Shown piece by piece: positions 35,184-46,203 of a stretch of 64,000 bases of DNA. Under the pieces are notes generated by a model. That model worked only from the letters and a program-made list of their open reading frames with translations, ran no database searches and had not been told where the DNA came from. Each line of letters opens with the position of its first letter. The stretch's first letter is position 1. This DNA comes from Schistocephalus solidus (lineage: Eukaryota > Platyhelminthes > Cestoda > Diphyllobothriidea > Diphyllobothriidae): assembly GCA_017591395.1 (NCBI GenBank), contig WEDG01007399.1, positions 59,870 to 123,869 of the forward strand, read 5' to 3'. Position numbers and translations under genes: made by a program.

Positions 35184-35836
35184 GGTTATAACCGAAACAT
35201 TGTGAAAAAAGGTAGAGAAAAACGGATTAAAAAAGGCTGGTTTAAGTTATCATGTTGTGAGAGTCGTTATTGTCACCTATTATGCCACCAAGCCTTCTTT
35301 TTACATTAGAAATACTGTCAACAGTAACCGTCTCGCTAGGTAACGAGTTCCAAGGTCATACAACTCGTTGGCTGATAAAAACTTTCTGAGGTTCAATCGC
35401 GTGCGTTCGCCATTGACCTTGTAAGGATGACCACGCAAATGATTTGTGCAGGTAAGCTCAAATAAATTATCCGAGCTCATGGAGGAATCATGGGCCCCGG
35501 CTAATCCAGAATGTCCAGAGCAGGCTACACCATAAGTGCCTGTAGGAAAGTGGGAATAAGTCAAGCTTTTTCAAATTGTCTTTGTACGGTAAAGCCTTAA
35601 GACCGTCGATCATCTTCGTTGCTCTCCGTTGCACCTGTTCAAGGAGGTCGAAATCATTCTTCATCCACGGTATTCGGGCTGGTATTCCATAATCTAATTT
35701 TTATCTCACGAAGACGCCAAAGACTTTTCAGAAGAGATCAGGCAGGAATATTTAAACGCACGTCTAATCCAATGCAGGGTATATGCTACCTTCTGGAATG
35801 TTTTCTTACAGTGTTATGAAGGCATTAAATTCGCAG
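35184..35836 (-). pseudogene. D1 block: reverse-transcriptase C-terminus
   Basis: It matches D2 (47434-48090) through the H-W-I-R-R-A-F region, Q-V-Q-R-R-A-T-K-M, and L-R-G-H-P-Y-K-V-N-x-E-R-T-R-L-N-L-R-K-F. More stops than in D2 show it is an older, unselected copy. The low-coordinate edge abuts the 5' end of B3. The high-coordinate edge abuts the AT-rich tail of C1. Confidence 0.78.
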
Positions 35837-36239
35837 TTTATTTTATTTTATTTTAGTTATTTATTGCCAGTTTACAGGCAAGGTCAAAAAAAATATACAG
35901 TAGAGGGTCAAGCTGACAGTGAAAAAAACTCCTGATCGTTGTTTCAGGTGTTTTCAGGAGAAAAAAACTGCAGCTTATTGAGTAATTAAAGTTCTGGTCA
36001 GGGACGCGTTAACACACATGCCCGGTGAAGAACCTCTCCATTCAGTGTTACGGATCCGATATTCTGCACCAGCAGGTATTTCGGCGAGCGGCGGTTTGCT
36101 GTCGACTGAGAAATAAGCCGATTGAGGTCTGCAGAGCCAGTAATATTGCCCTCAGCATGAAGACCGGCACAGGATTCAGAGTCCATGAACGCCATCAGAA
36201 CCGAAGAGAGCTTCAATTCAATTCAATTCAATTCAATTT

Positions 36240-36280
36240 ATTGAGGGAAATAGGCATAAGCCTTTGAGTACCCTATTTGT
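36240..36280 (-). other. conserved 3'-terminal hairpin of family A (A2)
   Basis: Just before the (TTGAA)n tail, AGGC-TTAT-GCCT forms a small perfect hairpin in the element RNA (36263-36252). An alternative wider pairing is AAATAGG with CCTATTT. In CR1/L2-type elements, 3' stem-loops of this kind serve as the recognition site for the element's own reverse transcriptase. Equivalent hairpins with different loops occur in A3 (28882-28893), B1 (24453-24464), F1 (55618-55627) and D2 (47308-47319). Confidence 0.6.
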
Positions 36281-36392
36281 AACGTAAAATTAAGTGCGGT
36301 ATACAGAGAAACCATGTGAGTTGCAAAGGTACAAAAGGCGGTCATAAAATGTGACAAGTGGTGCACGACTCTCGAGGGTTAAGATAAATTCC

Positions 36393-39232
36393 TCATCGCT
36401 CAGGCTCGTTGCGGAACATAAAATTGTCAAGGTTCCTTTTAAAGCTTTCCAGCGATGGTGACATCACAACGTCTTCAGGGAGGGCATTCCATGGTTTAAC
36501 CACTCTGACAGAGAAGGAGAACTTGCGCACATCCAGCCTCGCCTGCTGGACACGCAGTTTCAATGGGTGACCTCGGAGATGGGTCGTGGTGGCAAATTCA
36601 AAGAAGTCCGAGAATTCCAGGCAACAATCCAATCCCTTCACAATGCGGAATGTCTGCAGGAGATCACCACGCATTTGCCTATAACTCAAAGGGAACAGAT
36701 TAAGATTCATTAGGCGGGTTGGATATGGCAAGGAGCTTTGACTTCTAACCATTTTAGTGGCTTTCCTCTGTACTCCTTCGAGGCAGTTCTGATCTTGAAC
36801 TGTCCAGGGTTTCCAGGCGTGCATAGCATATTCCAAATGCGGCCTAATGAATGTTCCAAAAGTCTTAGCGAAAAGATCTTAATCGAAATCCCAAAAGGCT
36901 CGTCTGATGGCATGCAACACCGAAATTGCGCTCTTCGCCACTTTCAAGCAGTGAGACGATGGTTTTAAGGTGGTGGTCGTCAGCACACCAAGGTCCTTTT
37001 GGGTTTCCACGTCTTTTAAGGCTTCACCGTTGAGAAAGTAACTTCTACTTTCAGCAGATCCAGATGGGTTGCCTAAGCGAAGTATTGTACACTTATCGAC
37101 GTTGAACCGCAAAAGCCAATGATTCGACCACTCCTCCAACCGAGTTAGGTTGATCTGCAGTTTATCTTCGTCAGCAGGGCTCTGGATTACATTCCAGATT
37201 TTAATGTCATCGGCAAACATTGCTGCTTCACAGTCGAGATTCCTGACACAATCGTTCACGTATATTAAAAACAGTATTGGCCCTAGTACTGAGCCCTGAG
37301 GAACCCCACTCTCGACCGCAGCAGAACTTGACCTCTCTTGGCCGATGCACACAACCTGGCGCCGACCCACGAGGAAGTTTTCAATCCACTTGAGGAGGTT
37401 ACCTCTGATTCCAATTCTTTCTAGCTTGTACAGCAGTCTCTCGTGCGGCACAGTATCGAAGGCCTTTTGAAAGTCAATGAAGGCAATGTGAACCGCGTGT
37501 CTATCTTCAAGTGCTTGGATCCACCTCTGGAGCGAATACAGCAAATTCGTTGTGCATGATCTTCCTTTTCTGAACCCGTGTTGACAGCTTGATAACAAAT
37601 TATGAGTCTCTAGGAATTTCACCAATTCGCTCTTGATGATCCTTTCCATAATCTTGCCAAGGATGCATGTCAAGCTTATGGGCCTGTAGTTTGTCACTGA
37701 CGCCCGGCTACCGCTTTTGTACAAGGGAGTTATATGTGCCAGCTTCCAATCGAAAGGAAGTGTTCCGGAGTCAAAGGACTTTTGAAAGAGCACTGACAGA
37801 GGTGCGGAAAGTTCATTGGCGAGTTCTTTCAGAAGCTTGGGTGGAAGCTCGTCTGGTCCTGGGGATTTCGACTCTTTTAGTTCTTTTAATTCCTTTTGGA
37901 TCAGAAATTCTGAGAATAGTATGTGGCTAATGCTTGCAGTCGGCGGGTTATCCACTGAGGGACGAAGGAACCTTGCCTCGTTAGTGAAGACTGAGCGGTA
38001 GAACTGTGAAAAGTACTCGGCTTTTTCCCTGTTTTCAGAAATTTCGACGCCCACGGCAGTCTTAATCAGTGGTATTTGATGTTTATTCCTTGTACATCTA
38101 CGGAGGTAACTGTAGACTAACTTTGGATTCTGCGTTGCCTTTTTCAGCAAAGTCTTCTCAAATTCTCTTCGCGTTTTAAGAATAAGGCTTCTCAATTTGT
38201 TTCTCTGTGTTTTATACTTATTAAAATAGGCGACTTGATTAGACTCGCAATATTTTCTCCACAACTTGTGCTTCCTGTTTATTTCCCTTTTTAAGTTGCT
38301 GTCTAGCCACCCAGGACGCTTGCTGTGATGGACACTCGTTAGCGGGCAGTGGTTGTCCATAAGTTGCAGAAGAACATTTCGGAAGGACTCCCAATCTTCG
38401 TTCACGGTGCTCGAAAACATTGAGGTCCAGTTGATGTCTGTTAAATCTGCTCGCATCTGATGAAAGTTTCCTCGCCAAACGTTACGCCGTTTTTCCTCTA
38501 TAGCAGGCGCAACGGAGAATAAGGAGTAGTCCCACATAAGCACCACATGATCACTACGACCGAGCGGAGGCATTGAAATAATCTCGTCAATGCTGCCTGA
38601 TGTTTTCGTGAAAACCAGGTCAAGACAGTTAGCCCTTTGTCCTTCACGTGTTCTGGTGGGGAAAGGGACATGTTGTGTGAGGAGTGCCTTCAAGGTCTTT
38701 TGCAGAAAAACATAATCAAAAAGTCGATTTCGGGCATGATGATTGAACAGTGCTCCAGTTAATTCCTGGTGCGTTGAAGTCACCCATAATCATGACATTA
38801 GGTCGACTGGAGAAAATTTTCTAATTGTTCCAACAAGTGGGTGTCCGCGACTCGGTCTATCCTAGGTGGCCGATAGACAATGAGGACATCTAGACATGGA
38901 GAGCCAAGAGCCTTGATATTCAACCATATGGCTTCCGTGCTGCACGCAAACTTGCTCGTCTTGTCAGACACTATTAGCATGTCTTTCACATACACAATTA
39001 TTCCACCACCCTGTCGGTTTTCTCTGTCCCTCCGATATATTTGGTATCCAGACAATGTTATTTCGCTATCTCGAATACTGCCCGACAGCCAGGTTTCGGT
39101 TACTGCTATCACATCCGGAGATACTTCGGCAAGGCAAATTTTTAACTCATCAAGTTTTGATAAAAGGCTTTGTGCATTTGTATACAAGCACTTCAATTTC
39201 GCGCCGACCAAATTTCCTGTTGCGTTTGTCAA
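36393..39232 (-). pseudogene. A2 ORF2: endonuclease-reverse transcriptase, two lesions
   Basis: Endonuclease from 39232: L-Y-T-N-A-Q-S-L-L-S-K, T-E-T-W-L, and Y-R-P-P in the first frame. G-D-F-N-A-P is followed, in the frame starting 38783, by S-D-H-V-V-L. The polymerase in that 634-codon frame has A-F-I-D-F-Q-K-A-F-D, V-P-Q-G-S-V-L-G-P and M-F-A-D-D-I-K. An extra A in an A/T run near 38815 shifts the frame before G-D-F-N. A GAA-to-TAA change at about 36879 (compare A3) stops the protein, and the same frame then continues to N-E-P-E-R at 36393. No ATG precedes the endonuclease closely: the open frame begins with TTG, so the true start is unclear. Confidence 0.9.
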
Positions 39233-39336
39233 TTTTATGGGCCCAACTGTGTCTCCTCTAACGTCGAGGTCATATGTCTTTTCCGTTTCTTGATGATTTT
39301 CGGTAACTCTGGTTTCTTTAGTGAGAACGCTGGGTG

Positions 39337-39580
39337 TTACGGAATCAGTTCTGACATCTCTTTGGGCAATTGGTTCCCTGATGGTTTTGGCGTTAGTGAG
39401 GTGGCTGCCGTTGTCCTCAGAACAATCGGTTGGTTCAATGGAAAATTCGTATTCTTTTGAACTACCTTCCCCTTGAAAATAGCCAGATTGTGTTCGCCAG
39501 CCTTCAGTCTTGATTGTAGTTCCAAGACAAGTTCCCGGCGTTTCAGCCTTTCCGCAGGGGAGTAGTCCGGTTGAAAAAAA
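39337..39580 (-). other. T TTT TTC slippery run and -1 frame extension of ORF1
   Basis: On the coding strand the zero frame reads GAG GTT TTT TTC AAC and stops 12 codons later at 39543. Sliding back one base at T-TTT-TTC opens the -1 frame to a stop at about 39337, adding about 80 residues (K-R-R-E-L-V-L-E-L-Q, then G-E-H-N-L). These are the residues that other ORF1 proteins of this kind carry in frame. The same seven T are present in A1 (2364-2370). Whether ribosomes shift here is inference. Confidence 0.5.
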
Positions 39581-40559
39581 CCTCTTTATGCGAGTGACGG
39601 AGGTTAGTTTTTTTGGATAGGATCGCCTTGATTTGGTCTTTGCTCTCTAGCATTATTTTCAGAGGTCGCGGTCGCGGCGTTCCTAGGCTGTCTTCAGACT
39701 TTTTGCCGATCCGGAATGCTTTAATAACTTTTACTTCCACGCCCGGTGGGAGCAACTGGTTTAGGAGGCCATTAAACGAAGCAAGGTCTTCGGCGACACG
39801 GTCTTCTGGTCGGACTGCAGTTGACTCGTGCAAACCCTGAATAACTAAACACTGTTGTCGATCCTGGTGCTTGGAATTTTCGCTTCCTCCTAAGTTCTCC
39901 TTAGGGGCACGAGAACGGTTTACAGAGCTCTCGTTGGGATTTAGTCTACCTCTGACCGTACTCTCATCTGAAGGCTTCAATGAATCCATCAGAGTTGATT
40001 GTGATTTTGTCCTCCTGTTGTGGTGTTTCCCCATTGCAGCTTGCCACGCGTTTGTTTCTTCGGATTCAACTACGGGCTCTTTAGAACACCCAAGATAGCA
40101 GGATGAGATTTGTGGTTTGCTCTGGTCGTCGTCCGTAGGATTCAGAGACTGTGTTCCCGTTATCCGGTCGTTATGGGTAATCGCGTCCGAACATTGTGAG
40201 CTGTAACATATTGTAGTTTTTGATACTTTTGGTGCTTTAGTCACTGCCTTTTTAACTGGAATATTGCTAAGCGTATTTCGTCGAGTAATGTTATCTTGCA
40301 AGAGCTTCCTTAAGTCTGCAAGCTCATTTTCCAGTTTTTGAACTCTTAGTAAAATATAAGAACATCCAACGCAAGATTCGTCCTCGTAGCCGACGGATTT
40401 GGCTGCCATTACGCTTTTTGCGCGCTTTGCTGGTTTTTGGTTGTAAGTATAAACTGATTGAGTGCCAGTCGTGGATGTCGAAGCCAACTCAACAGGCTTT
40501 CCTTTAAAGGAAGTTCCGTGACTGGTTCTGTTGCTAGCAAACAATTGTTTTGAGTCCAT
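39543..40559 (-). CDS. A2 ORF1: RNA-binding ORF1 protein with CxxC, coiled coil and RRM-like domain
   Basis: Intact 338-codon frame. Residues 1-55 are polar and basic (K-R-A-K). C-V-G-C is at about 59-62 and a heptad segment (Q-K-L-E-N-E-L-A-D-L-R-K-L-L) at about 70-90. An S/T/N/K-rich linker runs to about 230, and the RRM-like domain follows (C-L-V-I-Q-G-L, F-R-I-G-K, R-P-R-P-L-K-I). The zero frame ends N-R-T-T-P-L-R-K-G. A -1 shift at the T7-C run just before the end would instead give Q-P-D-Y-S-P-A-E-R, matching the in-frame extension of family C ORF1 (Q-P-E-Y-G-L-K-E-R). Its role would be to bind element RNA in the retrotransposition particle. Confidence 0.88.
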   Translation of the reverse strand: MDSKQLFASNRTSHGTSFKGKPVELASTSTTGTQSVYTYNQKPAKRAKSVMAAKSVGYEDESCVGCSYILLRVQKLENELADLRKLLQDNITRRNTLSNIPVKKAVTKAPKVSKTTICYSSQCSDAITHNDRITGTQSLNPTDDDQSKPQISSCYLGCSKEPVVESEETNAWQAAMGKHHNRRTKSQSTLMDSLKPSDESTVRGRLNPNESSVNRSRAPKENLGGSENSKHQDRQQCLVIQGLHESTAVRPEDRVAEDLASFNGLLNQLLPPGVEVKVIKAFRIGKKSEDSLGTPRPRPLKIMLESKDQIKAILSKKTNLRHSHKEVFFNRTTPLRKG

Positions 40560-41042
40560 AAATGTTAAAACACTGCGTAAAAGTATGTTCTCCTTTGAGC
40601 GTATAACGAAAATTTCCGACTGGCTTTGGAGTATGGCGAGTATTTAATGCAATATGAGCAAAAATGTTTATACTTGTTAAAAAACGCTTTTGAAAAATAC
40701 TATAAACGGTATGAAGGATATTCAGGAACGACTCAGCCGTTCGGATATTTCGAAGGTCCTGGATAACTTCAGATCTTCACGAGGTTGTACACGTTTGGTT
40801 CCCTGAGTGGTTGTCAGTTTTTATTGGTGCAGAGCCTGCGCAGTCAACTTGAATAAGATGATAAACAAATTCCAATTTGATCCGTTTTATGACGAATTTC
40901 GGCACAAGAAAGAATTCCAGATGAGCAGGAAGCAAATAAGTACATGCAGTTGAAACAGTATTGTCCGGAACAGTCCTAGTGAAGTGGTAACGAAGATCAA
41001 ATTGTCCAAGTTGGAGAACAAATAATTGGTGGTGCTTATAAG
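40560..41042 (-). promoter_or_regulatory. A2 5' leader, expected to hold the internal promoter
   Basis: This block of about 480 bp upstream of ORF1 is shared with A1 (3349-3835) and absent from the 5'-truncated copies, so it is part of the element. Autonomous non-LTR elements carry their promoter here. I recognise no specific promoter box. Confidence 0.5.
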
Positions 41043-42181
41043 GTTCTTCAACAAAGTCAGCACCCAAAAGTTTTGGAAGGTGTCCTGAATGTAGAAAACT
41101 AGTGACAGTTCGCGTAAACAAGGGATAGCTTTGCTGAATTTTGATACTTCTAGGTAACTTATTCCAGATTGCTATAGCGTTTACCGAAAAAACTGTCGGT
41201 ATCTAACTGTGCGGGCCAAAGGAAGAAATAAAAATACATCTCGACGACTGGTGCGCCGAGAGTGGTCGAGGTGCCTCAGAGATATAAGGGGGTTAAATGT
41301 ACGACTGTTTAGTAGTTTAAACAGTAAAATAGTCCCTTCTGTAATCTGCGAAGCCACAGCGGGTCAAGGCTTGTAAGCTCACAGCGTTGGTGATAGGACA
41401 GGTTTCGGTGATCTGAATAGAAACTCTTTTGTAAAGAAGTGCTGGACTGATTCTATCTTCTTTCGTTCACTAGCGTGCAGAAGACTAAATAGAAACGAGC
41501 AGTATTCCAGACTAGGCCTGACATACATTTTATAGAGGCTGATTCTAATTTTGACGGTTTTAAAATTTCTGAGAATAAACCCAGTAGTTTGGCGTGCTTT
41601 CGAGACAATCAGGGCGCAGTGCTCTGACAGATTAAGACTACTAGAGTATGATATGCCCAGATCCTTTATAAGTCGGGGCACGTTTAGATCGTGACCGTCT
41701 ATGCTTAAGTGGGGCTGATGGTTGTCGCCAATAACCATCACGGAGCACTTTTGCCAAGAAAGTGAGAGGCGCCATGTGCGACACCACTGAGCAAAGGCCT
41801 GAAGATCCGTTTTTAAGAGCTCAAGCACGATGTTGCGATCAACCGGTTTATTTTATTTTATTTATTTATTGCCAGTTTACAGGCAAGGTCAAAAAATATA
41901 TATACAGTAGAGGGTCAAGCTGACAGTGAAAAAAACTCCTGATCGTTGTTTCAGGTGTTTTCAGGAGAAAAAACTGCAGCTTATTGAGTAATTAAAGTTC
42001 TGGACAGGGACGCGTTAACACAGGTGCCCGGTGAAGAACCTCTCCATTCAGTGTTACGGATCCGATATTCTGCACCAGCAGGTATTTCGGCGAGCGGCTG
42101 TTCGCTCTCGACTGAGAAATAAGCCGATTGAGGTCTGCAGAGCCAGTAATATTGCCCTCAGCATGAAGACCGGCACAGGAT

Positions 42182-45020
42182 TCAGAGTCCATGAACGCCA
42201 TCAGAACCGAAGAGAGCTTCAACAGAGTCAGCACCCAAAAGTTTTGGAAGGTGTCCTGAATGTAGAAAACTAGTGACAGTTCGCGTAAACAAGGGATAGC
42301 TTTGCTGAATTTTGATACTTCTAGGTAACTTATTCCAGATTGCTATAGCGTTTACCGAAAAAAACTGTCGGTATCTAACTGTGCGTGCCAAAGGAAGAAA
42401 TAAAAATACATCTCGATGACTGGTGCGCCGAGAGTGGTCGAGGTGCCTCAGAGATATAAGGGGGTTAAATGTACGACTGTTTAGTAGTTTAAACAGTAAA
42501 ATAGTCCCTTCTGTAATCTGCGAAGCCACAGCGGGTCAAGGCTTGTAAGCTCACAGCGTTGGTGATAGGACAGGTTTCGGTGATCTGAATAGAAAACTCT
42601 TTTTGTAAAGAAGTGCTGGACTGATTCTATCTTCTTTCGTTCACTAGCGTGCAGAAGACTAAATAGAAACGAGCAATATTCCAGACTAGGCCTGACATAC
42701 ATTTTTATAGAGGCTGATTCTAATTTTGATGGTTTTGAAATTTCTGAGAATAAAACCCAGTAGTTTGGCGTGCTTTAGAGACAATCAGGGCGCAGTGCTC
42801 TGACAGATTAAGACTACTAGAGTATGATATGCCCAGATCCTTTATAAGTCGGGGCACGTTTAGATCGTGACCGTCTATGCTTAGGTGGGGCTGATGGTTG
42901 TCGCCAATAACCATCACGGAGCACTTTTGCCAAGAAAGTGAGAGGCGCCATGTGCGACACCACTGAGCAAAGGCCTGAAGATCCGTTTAAGAGCTCAAGC
43001 ACGATGTTGCGATCAACCGGTTTATATCGATAGGCAACTTTTAAATCGTCAGCGTACATAAAGGGCCTACCATACTGAAAAACAATCAGGAACATCGTTG
43101 ACAAAGAGGCAAAATAGAAGCGGGCCGAGCACGCTGCCCTGAATAACTCCGCTCCTCACATGCGTGGGGTTGGAGATAACATCAGAAATTTTAACCCGTT
43201 GTGCGCGAGCATTCAAATAGGAAAAATATTAAGTTCAGAAGCTTGTTACCTATGCCGAAGGAGGCAAGTTTCAGCAGTAGGAGATCATGGTCAACACGAT
43301 CAAAAAGCCTTAGTGAAATCGAAGTAAACGGTGTAAATTGCAAAAACCGCTGTCTCTAGATTGTAGCACATGATCAAAGAAAGAGAGCTGGCAAGTGTCA
43401 CAAGACCTTTTTTTCGAGAAAACCATGCTGAGCCGCATTAAGTAGGTTATTTTCTTAGGTGACACATCATCTTTTCTTTGATCAAGGACTCGAAGATCTT
43501 TCGAGACTGCTGGTAGTGTATTTATTGGTCTAAAGTCGTCAAATGACGTAGGTCGGCCGTGTTTCGGAATAGGCAGTATGTGCGATTCCTTCCATAAAAT
43601 AGGGAAAGTTTCACTTTCAAGAGCAAGATTAAATATCTTATACAGAAGGGACGGAAATATATCGTTTGCATCCGCCTTTAGAACGCTGACCGGGACGCCA
43701 TCTGGTCCTGGACTGTAAGATTGACGAAAACGCCGAATGGCTACGGTCACGTCCCAGAGGGTAAAAAGTTATGGTTTCGAGGACGTTACCGGTCCAAACC
43801 CGGATGTTAGGAAAGGGCGCGACGGTATGTTCACTAAACGTTCTAGACAAGAAAGCATTGAAGCTATCAGCAGTCAACTTAGCGTCAGCTATTGGGTTTC
43901 CTAAAGCATCTCGAAGTACGGGGTGCTGCGTTTTTCTCTGCGTTTTTAGTGTGCGCGAAAAAGCTTCGCAACATTTAACGAAGGGTTTTTCGGCAAAGGT
44001 AACCTCATCGGCTTGTCGTTTTTCGTCAGACAGCCTCTTAGCCTCTTCAAAGATTTTCTGGATCACGGGCAGGACGGAGGTGTCGTTTTGTAGATGAAAA
44101 CGACGGGAGAGTCTACGCAGTCTACGGCGGAATGATAAAGGGAGGTAGACTTCATCCTTGACATTAATTATTTTCTTACGGGGAACAAAACGAGAAATGA
44201 GTGGACCTAGAACTTTGTAAAAAGTATCAGTACAAACATTCACATCCGAACATACAAAGAAGTTAGTCCAGTCGTGGGAATTTAGGTGTGTTAGCAATTC
44301 CCTCATATTTGCTGATCTGAAATCACGAAAAAGCTATATTTTTGGAAAACGTTTCAGCAGCCTCTAGTTCTAGTGTAGAAAGAACTATAGTATGATCAGA
44401 GTTCCCAAGTGGATCTAAAGGTGACACTGACGATGGCTGACAACCTCTACAAAAAATAAGATCAAGTATGTTTGATCCTCGGGTGGGAAAATCAACTACC
44501 TGGTCCCACATGCCTATATCTATGGCCTCAAGTAGGTCTTCGAACTTTGCAGGACCGGAAGTTGGAAACCAGTGAACTTCAGGAAGATTGAAGTCACCTG
44601 CAATCAAGCAGTACTTCAGATTTAAGTCAGCTGCAGCGTGAAATGCCAGCGAGAGACAAAGATCGTAATCCTCGCTGGCATTGGGTGGGCGATAGACACT
44701 ACCAACGAGTAAAGAGTAGTTATCTTTTAGGACTACTCGGAGCCAACAGCTCTCCTCTACCGCGGTAAATTGGCAAAAGTCCAATGGAAAAATGTAAGTG
44801 GTTGCCTAACATAAATACAGCTTCCTCCGCCACGGCCCCTCGTGTCGATCCTTCCGAATGTAAGCGTAGCCTAGAATAGAGAGTTCGGAGTCGGATACAC
44901 AGGGTGTTGCCCATGTCTCTGTAACTATTACAATGTCCGGGCGGTGGATGAAAACCAGAGTCTGGAGCAAAGGCATCTTATTAAGCAGAGATCTGGCATT
45001 GAGGACGATTAGTTTAAGCG
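42182..45020 (-). pseudogene. C2 ORF2: endonuclease-reverse transcriptase, frameshifted
   Basis: Reading down: an endonuclease start (L-N-A-R-S-L-L-N-K, then T-E-T-W-A), then G-S-V-Y-R-P-P, A-G-D-F-N-L-P-E-V and S-D-H-T-I-V (frame 44784-44323). The linker frame is 44306-43638, and the polymerase N-terminus is S-P-G-P-D-G-V-P (43750). The central polymerase is broken over 43500-43050 with M-Y-A-D-D-L-K near 43055. The C-terminus is in frames 42917-42182, ending D-G-V-H-G-L. At least six frame changes are needed, several at A or T runs. Confidence 0.85.
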
Positions 45021-45050
45021 GGCACGTTTTTGGTTTCTGAGACGGGACAG

Positions 45051-46176
45051 TTAGGCTGTCAGGGTGACTGCCTTCGGCCAGAGAAATGCTCTTTTCACTT
45101 GAACTATCTGTCCATCCCTTATTTTGAGATTCGCCTCGCCATTGGTCTTTCGTGTTTTCAGTTCTATTATTAGCTGTCGCATTTTCATTCGCTCTTTCAA
45201 CCCATATTCCGGTTGAAAAAACACTTCAGAATGCGGACCCCGCAGGGTTGATTTTCTCTGTAGCAGGAGCTGTGCCTGCGCTTCGTTTTCCAAGATGATT
45301 TTAAGAGGTCTTGGTCGAAGATTTGAATCGGATGTAGACAGAGCCTTCCCTATTCTATATGCCTTGAGAATATGAATGGACTCGCCGTCCGTCAGCAGCG
45401 TTTTTTTGCATACAATTGAAGGAGTTCCAAGTCATGTTTAACTCGCTCCTTTGGAATAATTGAAACTGACTCCGGGACACCTTTTAATGACTACATTCTG
45501 TTTTCGACTCAATCGAGGGCCCGTTTGTAACTCAGATCTTTCAGCTGAGTGAGTACTGGTAACCAGCTCACTTTGCCTGATAGGTCCAGATGAGCCGGAT
45601 GTTGGGCAGGCTAGAGCCAAGTCTCTGCACGACTTGTTCTTCTTAGACCTTTTTCTTCTTTGGCTTTTACAAACTCGCCAACGTCATCAACATCGCATGT
45701 TGGTGCAACGTCTACCAGTGATGTAGCGATGGGCGGTAAAGCCAGATTAGTGCTGATGCTACCCAAACTAAGTACTGGTAGAGTGGCGCAAGGACTAGAT
45801 GGGGCTCCCTTCGGAAGTAGCGAAATTTCCTCTGGTTTACCGGGTCCAGCAGTCGCGATATGTTTAATGGGACTTTTATGTAAGCTTGAGGAAGCTATAA
45901 ATGAATACGAAGTTTGCTTTGTTGTAGGTTTATTACGAACAGGAGATTTTTTAGCAGTTGGGCAAGATATAGAGTTTTTTAAGTTATCTATCTCTTGTCT
46001 TAGATTTCTTATTTCCTGCTCCATCCCTGCGAATTTCTGCTGGAGGCTGAAACACCCCATACATGTTTCGTCTTCGTAAGCAACATTAGTTGCTTACTGA
46101 ACTTTTTACCCCGTTTAGCGGGAGGTGAACAAACAGCAGAATAACGATAGTTAAAATTGTTTTTCTGCTTGTCCAT
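45051..46176 (-). pseudogene. C2 ORF1: CxxC, coiled coil, RRM-like domain, frameshifted
   Basis: The ATG at 46176 starts M-D-K-Q-K. A frameshift near 46085 precedes E-D-E-T-C-M-G-C and the coiled coil (E-Q-E-I-R-N-L-R-Q-E-I-D-N-L-K). A P/S/T linker follows to about 45611, then a weak RRM-like region, and finally H-S-E-V-F-F-Q-P-E-Y in frame with K-E-R-M-K-M-R-Q-L-I-I-E-L-K and G-E-A-N-L to the stop at 45051. Here the T run has six T and the extension is in frame, unlike in families A and F. Confidence 0.82.
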
Positions 46177-46203
46177 TAACTTGCTTAACAAGATCCCCCT
46201 GCC

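Larger units (their letters stand above)
36214..41042 (-). mobile_element. family A retrotransposon A2, essentially full length
   Basis: About 4.8 kb: a (TTGAA)n tail (36212-36239), a 3' hairpin (36248-36278), ORF2 (36393-39232), an inter-ORF region, ORF1 (39543-40559) and a 5' leader of about 480 bp. It interrupts C1. CTTCAA occurs at both junctions and may be the target duplication, although the tail itself contains TTCAA, so its exact length is ambiguous. ORF1 is open throughout, and ORF2 has only one 1-nt insertion and one nonsense codon. This is the best-preserved element in the window. Confidence 0.93.

Noticed and set aside
38880..39293. 137-codon plus-strand frame, also present at 1670-2083
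   Set aside because: Both are antisense shadows of the family A endonuclease and recur only because the element recurs.
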